Assembly (NCBI GenBank): GCA_024222455.1
Contig: JAAEPD010000087.1
Coordinates: 1 to 64,000 of the forward strand
Reading direction: 5' to 3'
Source: Aureispira sp.
GTDB taxonomy: Bacteria; Bacteroidota; Bacteroidia; Chitinophagales; Saprospiraceae
DNA length: 64,000 nt
The notes beneath the pieces were generated by a model. That model worked only from the letters and a program-made list of their open reading frames with translations. It had not been told where the DNA came from and did no database searches. A program made the position numbers and the translations under genes. Positions 38,220-46,296 of the stretch are shown here, one piece after another. How positions within the stretch are numbered: the first letter of the stretch is position 1; each line of letters begins with the position of its first letter.

Positions 38220-38268
38220 AACGAACGCTAGCTATGGGTTAACGAATCCTTGCTATGGGTTAACGAAA
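38220..38268. promoter_or_regulatory. Array B: three AACGAA repeats at 21-bp steps (putative LytTR operator)
   Basis: AACGAAC at 38220-38226, AACGAAT at 38241-38247 and AACGAAA at 38262-38268, the last two within the wider unit GCTATGGGTTAACGAA. The array lies 81-129 bp upstream of the FG-GAP gene start (38139). Orientation relative to the cargo gene matches arrays A, C and D (TTCGTT on the coding strand). Confidence 0.65.
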
Positions 38269-38274
38269 AAAAAA

Positions 38275-38302
38275 GAGCTATAAACATCAATGCTTATAGC
38301 TC
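38275..38302 (-). terminator. Terminator of the beta-helix T9SS gene
   Basis: Nine-bp stem 38275-38283 with 38294-38302, 10-nt loop, then a T9 run on the minus strand. It lies 16 bp past the stop at 38318. An identical hairpin is present in the second repeat copy at 40369-40396. Confidence 0.85.
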
Positions 38303-38317
38303 CTTTAAAGTTCTAGC

Positions 38318-40237
38318 TTATATTTTCAATATTTTCATAGTGCTCAAGTGGCCTTTAGAGCTTTGTATTTTTAGGAGATAAACACCAGAATCTCCACTTA
38401 TCCTAAGATTGAGTCGGTCTTGGTTGTTGAAGATTTGAGATTGAACAAGTTGCCCTGTAAGTGTAAATAATTGAACTTCTAAATCATCATAAATCTGGTC
38501 TAAATGGACAGTTAACTCACCAGAACTAGGATTTGGAAAAACTTCAATAGGGGTTATGTCTAGCTTCTCTGTGTCAAGTATAACAAGTGCCTCGTAAGCT
38601 CCGATATCTACACTATTACCAATAGGTCGATTGTTATTTGCTAGGTCTGTTGTTAAACCTGTATTATTCCAAGCTGCATTGTCTCCTGCATCAATAGCAG
38701 GTGAGTTGTTTTGTAGTCTAAAATCTCCATTAAGTGCATCAACAAATAGAGGGTTTTGATCTATATTATTACTACCCATAAGAGTTGTAGGTAAAATCAT
38801 AGTGCCATCATCTATACTGTCTTGTATGATACAATAATTGCAAAATACATCACCTACACTATTATCAGTATGTATTTCATCTTGATTGTTCCAAAAAATA
38901 GAATTTTTGATGTAGAGTCCAATACTTGAATTTGATGAATAGTCTTGAATAGCACCACCTGAATCGTTAGCACTATTACCATAAAAAGTATTATTAGTGA
39001 TATTATTGGTATTGTAATAACTATTTTGAAAAGCTATGGCACCTCCTTCTCTAGCGGTATTGTTATAAAAAAGATTATTTATGAAATTGCTAGTATAGGC
39101 CCCTCCTAGAGTTGGGAAACTAGTGATGTTTATAAAAACAGCACCTCCATTACTATTGCCTGGTAATGCAGAATTACCTTTGAAAATACTGTTGCGAAGA
39201 TCCAAGCTACCTTTGGAACAAACAGCTCCTCCAGAGTTCATATTATCATAAAAAGTGCAGTTATCTACTATAGCAGTATCACATTGCAATAACATAGCTG
39301 AACCTGCGGAATTATAATTATCCACAAAATGACTATTGGTTACCTTAATATATTTACCCTTAATAGAAAATGCTGATCTAGAGTTACTATCTACAATGCA
39401 ACTATCTATAGTTGCATGTAAATTACCAGAAGTAGATCCCTCTAAAAAGATGGCACTCCCTCTAAAGGTAGCAGCATTTTTTCTGAATGTATTATTGCAA
39501 ATTACTAGATCATAAACACTATTGACCGCTGAACCAAGAGCAGCCCCAAAATAGGCTGTGTTATTAATAAAGGTATTGTTACGAATGTCAGGATTCATAA
39601 TTTGTGAAGGGGTATTATATTTAGGGTTCAGAAAGATTGCACCACCATAGTTAGCTGCATGATTGTTATTGAATGTATTATTTTGAATATTAGCTTTGCA
39701 CTCTGCACCAGAATACCTACCATACAGAGTTAGGCCACCACCATTTTGGTTAAAACCTGATCCATCAGCATTTCCATCTTCGATATGAAAACCATCAATA
39801 ATCATATTATTACTATTGGGGCTTAATATTTTTATGTACACTACACAATAAGCGTTATCACTATTGTCATTAATAGTTCCTAAATCGCCACTCAATCTAG
39901 TAATATTTATATTGAAATTGCGTTGATTGAGTTGTGTTTCTACTCCTGAAAAGCCCCCATAGAGTTGGATGTTTTTTGTGAAATAGAATCGTTTAATTCT
40001 ATTGTCAGTTGGTGTAGTATCTCCTGCTTCAGATTCGGTAGGGTAGTAAGTACCTGTAGCAACCCAAATAGTACTACTATCAGCTGCCGAATTAATGGCA
40101 GCTTGTAAATTAGTATAAGCATCACTCCAAGAACTACCATCGTTATTACCTGTCGCATTTAGGTTAACATATATTTGGGCTTGTAATGAATACGAAAAAA
40201 TAAGACTATATATAAGAAGAAGTGTAGATGTTTTCAT
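38318..40237 (-). CDS. T9SS-exported right-handed beta-helix protein (about 639 aa)
   Basis: I place the start at ATG 40237 (MKTSTLLLIYSLIFSYSLQAQ, a signal peptide) rather than at 40276, which would prefix 13 residues. After 'DGSSWSDAYTNLQAAINSAADS', the classic entry to polymorphic-outer-membrane/parallel-beta-helix proteins, come many coils of the type 'NNTFNNNHAANYGGAIFL' and 'NSIFKGNSALPGNSNGGAVF' (about residues 150-480). The C-terminus is a T9SS sorting domain (VFPNPSSGELTVHLDQ ... GVYLLKIQSSKGHLS ... ILKI), closely similar to that of the FG-GAP protein. Predicted secreted or surface; array C lies upstream. Confidence 0.9.
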   Translation of the reverse strand: MKTSTLLLIYSLIFSYSLQAQIYVNLNATGNNDGSSWSDAYTNLQAAINSAADSSTIWVATGTYYPTESEAGDTTPTDNRIKRFYFTKNIQLYGGFSGVETQLNQRNFNINITRLSGDLGTINDNSDNAYCVVYIKILSPNSNNMIIDGFHIEDGNADGSGFNQNGGGLTLYGRYSGAECKANIQNNTFNNNHAANYGGAIFLNPKYNTPSQIMNPDIRNNTFINNTAYFGAALGSAVNSVYDLVICNNTFRKNAATFRGSAIFLEGSTSGNLHATIDSCIVDSNSRSAFSIKGKYIKVTNSHFVDNYNSAGSAMLLQCDTAIVDNCTFYDNMNSGGAVCSKGSLDLRNSIFKGNSALPGNSNGGAVFINITSFPTLGGAYTSNFINNLFYNNTAREGGAIAFQNSYYNTNNITNNTFYGNSANDSGGAIQDYSSNSSIGLYIKNSIFWNNQDEIHTDNSVGDVFCNYCIIQDSIDDGTMILPTTLMGSNNIDQNPLFVDALNGDFRLQNNSPAIDAGDNAAWNNTGLTTDLANNNRPIGNSVDIGAYEALVILDTEKLDITPIEVFPNPSSGELTVHLDQIYDDLEVQLFTLTGQLVQSQIFNNQDRLNLRISGDSGVYLLKIQSSKGHLSTMKILKI

Positions 40238-40297
40238 ATGGTATAAAAATTTTAAATTATAGTTTGAATAAAACAAAAGTCTATAATCTGAAACAGA

Positions 40298-40399
40298 TAC
40301 ACAACCTCAAACTAACGAACGCTAGCTATGGGTTAACGAATCCTTGCTATGGGTTAACGAAAAAAAAAGAGCTATAAACATCAATGCTTATAGCTCCTT
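40298..40399. repeat. 102-bp perfect repeat, copy 2
   Basis: Identical to 38204-38305 at every base. It includes array C and the hairpin at 40369-40396. The terminator half now sits 244 bp beyond the nearest upstream gene end, which suggests it was copied together with the operator. Confidence 0.95.
40314..40362. promoter_or_regulatory. Array C: three AACGAA repeats at 21-bp steps (putative LytTR operator)
   Basis: AACGAAC at 40314-40320, AACGAAT at 40335-40341 and AACGAAA at 40356-40362. It lies 77-125 bp upstream of the beta-helix gene start (40237). The 60 bp on its cargo side (40261-40320) match 42384-42443 with two mismatches, so operator and core promoter appear conserved together. Confidence 0.65.
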
Positions 40400-40400
40400 A

Positions 40401-40559
40401 GGAATGAGAAATAAATAAAGTGCGATTATTTAAGTCGTTATTTTAGGTGTTGGCAAAGCATTTTTTGAAGGAATAGCCTAGCTATTGCTGAAAAAAATAA
40501 TGTAGCCAAAATCTAAAAGAGCATTTTAAAGAACGATACTTTATTTAATTTTCATTCCT
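40401..40559. repeat. Long imperfect inverted repeat (foldback element)
   Basis: The outer 21 bases (40401-40421) pair with 40539-40559 with two mismatches. Further blocks pair inward toward the centre near 40480 with more mismatches. It is noncoding and lies 84 bp downstream of the SBBP gene stop. It may be a MITE-like foldback element or a large transcript-end hairpin. Confidence 0.6.
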
Positions 40560-40642
40560 TAGCTAAGTTGTTTGAAAATGAATTATCGAAGTCTGTTTTG
40601 AACTCTAGTTTTAAACAACTTTATGTCATCAGTTGCGAAAGG

Positions 40643-42358
40643 TTAGGATTTAATTATCTTCTTTTTAATCCTTTCTTTATCAGTTGTTATAGTAAGTATG
40701 TAAACACCGTTTTTTAAAGCGGAGAGATTAAGGTCATTTTTATCAATTATATTTTTTGTCCATACCTCTTTCCCATCAAGTGTATATATTTGCAATAAAC
40801 CAGTCATGGACTTATCAAAGTAAATAATTCCATTAGTTGGGTTAGGGAATATATTGATGCCTTCTTTACTGGATTCTAAATTAGTAATAGGAGTCGTTAG
40901 ACTTTGAGATAGTTTGAAAATGAATAAATCATCATCAGCTTGGGCACTTAAGTTAAATGTTCCTATGCTTGGATCAAAATCTACAGTTTCCTTGAAAAAA
41001 CCAGTGACATAAATATTACTTAGGTCATCTAATGAGATGGAGTAGCCAATCTCATTATTGTTACCTCCAAGATGTTCAGCCCAAATAAAACTGCCACTAT
41101 TATCTAACTTGAGAATAAAAATATCACTAAGCCCATTTGATGTTAAATTACTAACCCCTGTATTCGGATCAAAATCTACCGTATTAAAAAATGAACCCGT
41201 AAGATATATGTTGTTCATATTGTCAGTCGCTATTGAATATCCAACATCGTATTGACTTGATCCTCCTACTCCTTTGGCCCAAATAAAGTTTCCAGAAGGA
41301 TCTAATTTTTGAATAAAAATATCTTTAGTATTCACAACAGAACTTAAATTGTTCACTCCAGCATTAGGATCAAAATCTACAGTCCAGTTATAATATCCAG
41401 TGGTATAAACGTTTCCTAAGTTATCTAAGGTAATATCTTTCCCCTCGTCAGTACTAGGTCCCCCCATTGTCTTATTCCAAATAAAACTTCCATTCTCATC
41501 CAACTTGAGAATGAAAATATCACTAGAACCATTAGATGTTGAATTATTAATTCCAGCATTAGGATTAAAGTCTATAGAGCCTTCAAAAAAACCAGTAATG
41601 TATATATCATTTGAATTATTTATTTCCATGCCGTATGTATGCTCATTAGATGTTCCTCCTATGCTTTTAGCCCAAATAAAGTTTCCAGAAGGATCTAGTT
41701 TTTGTATAAAAATATCACTATTCCCTGCCGAGTAAGAATACATCGTACTAGCATTGGGATTTAGATCAATAGTGTCTCTAAATGAGCCACAAGTATATAT
41801 ATTACCCAAATGGTCAGTAGCAACTGCTCCTGCATCATCTGGCAAATCGCTACCAATACTTTTAGCCCAAATAAAGTTTCCAGAGGAATCTAGTTTTTGT
41901 ATAAAAATATCATAACTCCCATTTGATGTTAAGCTAGTAACTCCATTAGAAGAGGGATCAAAATCTACCGTTCCAGAAAATCTTCCAGTGGTAATGATAT
42001 TTCCTGTTGGATCTATAGTTATATCTAGACCTTCATCATAACCATTTCCTCCAAAGTTTTTTGCCCAAACAAGGTTTCCTGTTGAATTTAACTTCATGAT
42101 AAATACATCTCCACTTGCGTTATTTGAAGTTAAATTAACTGTATTAGAGGAGGGATCAAAATCTACAACACCACTAAAAATACCAGTAGTATATGTATTC
42201 CCCAATGCATCTGATACTGTTGAAAAGCCTTTGTCTGTATCATTAGGAGCCATTGGGGATGGAGTTCCGCCTGCTGATATAGCCCATTCAAAATTTTGAG
42301 ACAATAGATTTTGTTGACTAGTAATGAAAATGAAACAAAGTAGTATTAGTTTTTTCAT
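40643..42358 (-). CDS. T9SS-exported SBBP beta-propeller protein (571 aa)
   Basis: Signal peptide to about residue 20 (QNLLSQ). The body is about eight near-identical repeats of 50-56 residues of the SBBP (seven-bladed beta-propeller) kind: 'LGNIYTTGYYNWTVDFDPN', 'DIFIQKLDPSGNFIWAKSIG'. A linker precedes a C-terminal T9SS sorting domain (IFPNPTNGIIYFDKSM ... NGVYILTITTDKERIK ... IIKS). Predicted surface or secreted protein. It is divergent from kinase 2, with array D in the 166-bp gap. Confidence 0.9.
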   Translation of the reverse strand: MKKLILLCFIFITSQQNLLSQNFEWAISAGGTPSPMAPNDTDKGFSTVSDALGNTYTTGIFSGVVDFDPSSNTVNLTSNNASGDVFIMKLNSTGNLVWAKNFGGNGYDEGLDITIDPTGNIITTGRFSGTVDFDPSSNGVTSLTSNGSYDIFIQKLDSSGNFIWAKSIGSDLPDDAGAVATDHLGNIYTCGSFRDTIDLNPNASTMYSYSAGNSDIFIQKLDPSGNFIWAKSIGGTSNEHTYGMEINNSNDIYITGFFEGSIDFNPNAGINNSTSNGSSDIFILKLDENGSFIWNKTMGGPSTDEGKDITLDNLGNVYTTGYYNWTVDFDPNAGVNNLSSVVNTKDIFIQKLDPSGNFIWAKGVGGSSQYDVGYSIATDNMNNIYLTGSFFNTVDFDPNTGVSNLTSNGLSDIFILKLDNSGSFIWAEHLGGNNNEIGYSISLDDLSNIYVTGFFKETVDFDPSIGTFNLSAQADDDLFIFKLSQSLTTPITNLESSKEGINIFPNPTNGIIYFDKSMTGLLQIYTLDGKEVWTKNIIDKNDLNLSALKNGVYILTITTDKERIKKKIIKS

Positions 42359-42383
42359 GAAAATTATTTGAAATGATGTAAAA

Positions 42384-42443
42384 AGTTTGAATAAAACAAA
42401 AGTCTATAATTTGAAACAGATGCACAACCTCAAACTAACGAAC
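42384..42443. repeat. 60-bp promoter-proximal block shared with 40261-40320
   Basis: Fifty-eight of 60 bases match between the two upstream regions, ending at the first AACGAAC of arrays C and D. It is on the cargo-gene side of the array, so it probably includes the core promoter of the SBBP and beta-helix genes. Confidence 0.9.
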
Positions 42444-42485
42444 ACTTGCTATGAGTTAACGAAGCCTTGCTGTGGCTTAACGAGG
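42437..42485. promoter_or_regulatory. Array D: three AACGAA-type repeats at 21-bp steps (putative LytTR operator)
   Basis: AACGAAC at 42437-42443, AACGAAG at 42458-42464 and AACGAGG at 42479-42485, between the divergent SBBP gene (start 42358) and kinase 2 (start 42525). A TATCTTTG matching the Bacteroidota -7 consensus (TAnnTTTG) lies at 42512-42519 on the kinase side, but only 5 nt from the kinase ATG, so it would give a nearly leaderless mRNA. Confidence 0.65.
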
Positions 42486-42524
42486 CTGCTCTAAAAAAAC
42501 TTAAATAGTTGTATCTTTGATTTG

Positions 42525-45500
42525 ATGAAAATAGTGTTAATCATATCATTCTTTTGGCTAGTATGGAGCATTTCGCTAATTGCGCAACAACCATATACTT
42601 GGCAACTAACCGATAGGGATGGTCTGCCCAGTATGGAAGTATATGACTTATACCAAGATAGAAAAGGTGCTATTTGGATAGGAACAGATGCTGGCTTTTG
42701 TAGGTATAATGGGCAAACTATAAAATCGTACAGTCATCCTAAACAGAAAGGAACCTCTGCTAGTCGTATTTCAGAAGATAGGGAAGGACGTATTTGGTAT
42801 CAGAATTTTAATGGACAGCTCTTTTTTGTAGAAGAAGATAGCCTACAGTTATTCCAAGCTCATAAAGAAAAATCTTTTTACACCTACTTTTTTCATGCAC
42901 AGGATACTAACCAAAATCTACTGTGGATAGCTGATAAGGACTCCTTGCGTAACTATAATTTATCAGATAGAACGCAAAAGGTAACTCTGCTTCCTTGTGA
43001 TAGTATAGGACTTCGGAATAATCGAGCTACTAATCTTCACTACTGGGCACCTAATCGGTTGTTGTTTGTAAATAGCTTACAAGAATTATGGACAAAAGAT
43101 GCTAGTCAAGAGAAATCATGGGGGAAGGGAGATAAAGATGTTTGGTGCTCTGCTTTTCCTTATAGTTCAGATTCTATAATTCTATATGACGTTGATAATA
43201 TTTATATAGATGTTCTTGATTCCATTATGGAACTGAAAACAAGTGCAAAGCTAGCAAACATAAAGGCTCAAATCTATAAAGTATTTGTAGATAGAGACAA
43301 AAATATATGGGCAGGGACAAGCGAAGGTGTTTATTTTTGGCTTAAAAAACCTGATGGAGGATTTGAAGAGGCACAACTATTTTTAGCAAAACAGCAAGTA
43401 TCCTCTTTTTGTCAAGATAGAGAGGGCAATTATTGGTTTGGAACCTTACGTAATGGGGTGTTCATAATACCTCATCTCAATATGCAGTATTATGATGCTG
43501 CTAACTCTAGCCTATTGAATGGACAAGTTAACAAATTAGTAAAAGTAGATGAATATAATTTGCTTTTAGGTTTATCTAATGGCACTGTAGCTAACTTAGA
43601 AACAAATACGAAACAAATAGTACACTACAAAGGTAATGCACCCAATAATAATGTTACAGGACTGTTGTATGACCCTTATCGAAAGCAAATATTGTTTTTT
43701 GCTCGAAGACTCTTTATTTTTGATTGGGATAAGAAACAAGAGGAGGAATCCTACAGCCATCATACAGGTTTTCATCAAGGGATTATTTATAAAAAAAATG
43801 ATTTAATACTTGGGACGAATAGTGGTGCTTCTTGGCAAAAACTCTATCCTAAAATAGCTCAAGATACTTTACCTCCACAAACATTAGAACTGGCTGATTT
43901 GATAAATAAAGAGACGAGTATCAGCGATAGTGTTACCTATTATCGATATTGGATTAGGCGACAACGAGTAAATGCTCTTTGGGCAGATTATACTGCTGAT
44001 AATAAGTTTTGGGTGGGTTATGATGATAGTCTTTTTTATTATATAGATGGCCAAGCTTTTAGTGTACTAACTGCTGAGAACAATCCTGTTAATTCTTTGG
44101 ATATTTCTCAAGATAAAGAAGGCACAGTTTGGGTAGGAACGGTTAATAATGGTATCTATGGAATCGTTAATAATCGTATTCAATATCATTATACTACAAA
44201 AAATGGCTTACCTAGTAATCTTTGTAGAACCTTAGCTGTAGATGGTCAAAACCTTTGGGTAGGTACGAATAAGGGAATATTTAATTTGAATCTAGAAACA
44301 GATCAAATCAGTTTATATAATGAATTAGATGGGTTAGTTTCAGAAGAGATAAGAGATATAGAAGTAGCTAATGGGCGAATTTGGGCAGCAACTACTAGAG
44401 GTTTGATTTCTTTTGATAAAGAACTCTTGGCAAATAATCTTACTCCGCCTCTTCTTTCTTTGAAAGCAATAAAAGTTAATAATAAAATACACCCTCTGCA
44501 ATCTAGTTTTCAATTGGGGCATGAACAAACAAATTTAAAATTTTATTTTGAAGGTTTAGCCTTTCGAGCAAGAGGAAATTATGTATACGAATATAGATTG
44601 TTAGGTTTAGATAGTTTGTGGGTAGAGCCGCCTGGGTATACTAATTTTATACAATTTGAAAGATTGAATTCAGGACACTATAATTTAGAAATCCGCATAA
44701 AAAATGAAGATGGTATAGTAAGTACCCAAAATATAAAAATTTCGTTTACTATAGCACAACCTTATTGGGAAACTTGGTGGTTTCGGGGTTTAGCTTATTT
44801 AATAGCTATTTTGGTCATTGTAACTTTTGTTAGGTGGCGTTATCAAATTGCGCAAAAACGACAAAATCAAGAAAATATGATTAATGAGTTGAGAGGACAA
44901 GCCTTGCAATCACAGATGAATCCACATTTTGTATTTAATGCAATGAGTGCAATACAGGGGTATTGGATGCAAAAACAACCCGAAATTGCCCTAAACTACC
45001 ATGCTAAGTTTGCAAAGTTGATGCGTTTGATTTTTGATTACTCAAAGGAATTAGCTATTCATATAGAAGCGGAGATAGAGTTTTTGGAGGTGTATGTAGC
45101 CTTAGAACAAATGCGTTTTGAAGATCAAGTGGAGTGCTGTTTTGAGGTGGAAGAAGCTTTAAGAGAACAAGAAATATACATTCCTCCATTATTGATTCAG
45201 CCAATAGTAGAAAATAGTTTTAAGCATGGGTTTTTACACAAAAAAGGTAAAGGTCGATTACTAATTAGCCTAAAAAAACAAGGAAATTATGTATATTGTA
45301 AGGTAGCTGATGATGGAGTAGGACGTAGAATGACACAGCAAAAGAAAGCTTGGCGAAAAGATAAACAAAAGGAACGTTCGAGTACAGATGTAGTAATAGA
45401 ACGCTTGGCCATTCTGAATAAAACTTATGGTGCTAATCCTAATCAAGTAACTTTTAAAGTAACTGACCTAACAGCTTCTGACGGACAAGCTAGTGGGACC

Positions 45501-45530
45501 CAAACAGAAATGTGGATACCCTTAAAATAA
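42525..45530 (+). CDS. Reg_prop/Y_Y_Y LytS-type histidine kinase 2
   Basis: Start at the ATG 42525; an in-frame TTG directly before it (42522) is also possible. Same architecture as kinase 1: signal peptide (ISLIAQ), Reg_prop propeller blades ('AIWIGTDAGFCRYNG', 'NYWFGTLRNGVFIIPH', 'NLWVGTNKGIFNL'), Y_Y_Y domain, transmembrane helix (near the segment 'WWFRGLAYLIAILVIVTFV'), His_kinase with QMNPHFVFNAM (His801) and HATPase 'PIVENSFKHGF'. Sequence is close to kinase 1 throughout, and the C-terminal half is nearly identical in places. The paralogue arose by duplication of the kinase-regulator unit. Confidence 0.92.
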   Translation: MKIVLIISFFWLVWSISLIAQQPYTWQLTDRDGLPSMEVYDLYQDRKGAIWIGTDAGFCRYNGQTIKSYSHPKQKGTSASRISEDREGRIWYQNFNGQLFFVEEDSLQLFQAHKEKSFYTYFFHAQDTNQNLLWIADKDSLRNYNLSDRTQKVTLLPCDSIGLRNNRATNLHYWAPNRLLFVNSLQELWTKDASQEKSWGKGDKDVWCSAFPYSSDSIILYDVDNIYIDVLDSIMELKTSAKLANIKAQIYKVFVDRDKNIWAGTSEGVYFWLKKPDGGFEEAQLFLAKQQVSSFCQDREGNYWFGTLRNGVFIIPHLNMQYYDAANSSLLNGQVNKLVKVDEYNLLLGLSNGTVANLETNTKQIVHYKGNAPNNNVTGLLYDPYRKQILFFARRLFIFDWDKKQEEESYSHHTGFHQGIIYKKNDLILGTNSGASWQKLYPKIAQDTLPPQTLELADLINKETSISDSVTYYRYWIRRQRVNALWADYTADNKFWVGYDDSLFYYIDGQAFSVLTAENNPVNSLDISQDKEGTVWVGTVNNGIYGIVNNRIQYHYTTKNGLPSNLCRTLAVDGQNLWVGTNKGIFNLNLETDQISLYNELDGLVSEEIRDIEVANGRIWAATTRGLISFDKELLANNLTPPLLSLKAIKVNNKIHPLQSSFQLGHEQTNLKFYFEGLAFRARGNYVYEYRLLGLDSLWVEPPGYTNFIQFERLNSGHYNLEIRIKNEDGIVSTQNIKISFTIAQPYWETWWFRGLAYLIAILVIVTFVRWRYQIAQKRQNQENMINELRGQALQSQMNPHFVFNAMSAIQGYWMQKQPEIALNYHAKFAKLMRLIFDYSKELAIHIEAEIEFLEVYVALEQMRFEDQVECCFEVEEALREQEIYIPPLLIQPIVENSFKHGFLHKKGKGRLLISLKKQGNYVYCKVADDGVGRRMTQQKKAWRKDKQKERSSTDVVIERLAILNKTYGANPNQVTFKVTDLTASDGQASGTQTEMWIPLK

Positions 45531-45543
45531 TTCTGAATAGACT

Positions 45544-46296
45544 ATGAAGTTGATTCAATGCATAATTATAGAAGACGAAAAACAAACTAGAAAGCTCTTG
45601 CGATCGTTGCTAGAGGACTTTTGTGAGGGGGTGGAGGTTTTGGCTGAGGCTGCTAATGTAAAGGAAGGGGTAGAGGCCATCAAGAAACATAAACCAGAGT
45701 TAGTTTTTTTGGATATAGAAATGCCTAAAGAAAGTGGGTTTAGCTTGTACAAATACTTTGATCAAGTAGACTTTGAAGTTATTTTTACTACTGCTTACAG
45801 TCAATATGCTGTAAAAGCCATCAAATTAGCAGCTTTAGACTATCTGATTAAACCAATTAATCTAGAGGAACTGATGGAAACTCTAGAGCGGTTCAAATCC
45901 AAAAGAGAACAGTCTTTAGATTATTCTCCTAACTATCAATTGATGGAAAATGCCTTACAGAATACAGGAGATCAAAAAATTGCTTTGCCTTGTTCTGATG
46001 GCTATATTTTTGTAAAATTAGATGATATTATTCGTTGTCAATCAGATAAGAGCTATACACTATTTATTCTGAAAAATAAGGAAGAGGTATGGACCTCCCA
46101 AAATCTTGGGGAATATACCAATATGTTGAGTGGTTATGGGTTTAAACGTGTGCATCGTTCTCATTTGATCAACCCTAAGTTTATCAAGCGATTTATTAGA
46201 GGTAAAGCTCCAATATTAGTTATGGAAGACAATACCCAAATTACGATAGCTGCATCTAAAAAAGAAGAGCTCCTCAAGGACTTTTTTATGCCCTAA
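45544..46296 (+). CDS. LytTR-family response regulator 2
   Basis: Receiver with Asp57 in 'LVFLDIEMPKESG', 'IFTTAYSQYAVKAI' and 'YLIKPI'. The LytTR domain has 'DDIIRCQSDKSYTLFIL' and 'FKRVHRSHLINP'. It is highly similar to regulator 1 and also follows its kinase by 13 bp, with an almost identical intergenic sequence. The conserved DNA-binding helices of the two regulators imply overlapping operator recognition. Its stop overlaps the convergent metallophosphoesterase gene by four bases (46293-46296). Confidence 0.93.
   Translation: MKLIQCIIIEDEKQTRKLLRSLLEDFCEGVEVLAEAANVKEGVEAIKKHKPELVFLDIEMPKESGFSLYKYFDQVDFEVIFTTAYSQYAVKAIKLAALDYLIKPINLEELMETLERFKSKREQSLDYSPNYQLMENALQNTGDQKIALPCSDGYIFVKLDDIIRCQSDKSYTLFILKNKEEVWTSQNLGEYTNMLSGYGFKRVHRSHLINPKFIKRFIRGKAPILVMEDNTQITIAASKKEELLKDFFMP

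Larger units (their letters stand above)
38204..38305. repeat. 102-bp perfect repeat, copy 1
   Basis: Identical base for base to 40298-40399. It contains the three AACGAA repeats of array B plus the terminator hairpin 38275-38302. It lies upstream of the FG-GAP gene and just downstream of the beta-helix gene. Confidence 0.95.
40238..40642. other. Intergenic region rich in repeats
   Basis: 405 bp without a gene. From left to right: the 60-bp block shared with 42384-42443 (40261-40320), array C within the second 102-bp perfect repeat copy (40298-40399) with its terminator hairpin, a long imperfect inverted repeat (40401-40559), then 83 bp of spacer before the stop of the SBBP gene. Confidence 0.8.

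Noticed and set aside
38204-42485. CRISPR array from the regular AACGAA repeats
   Set aside because: Units are short, 21 bp apart, with no unique spacers of CRISPR length and no cas genes nearby. Period and location fit operator sites better.
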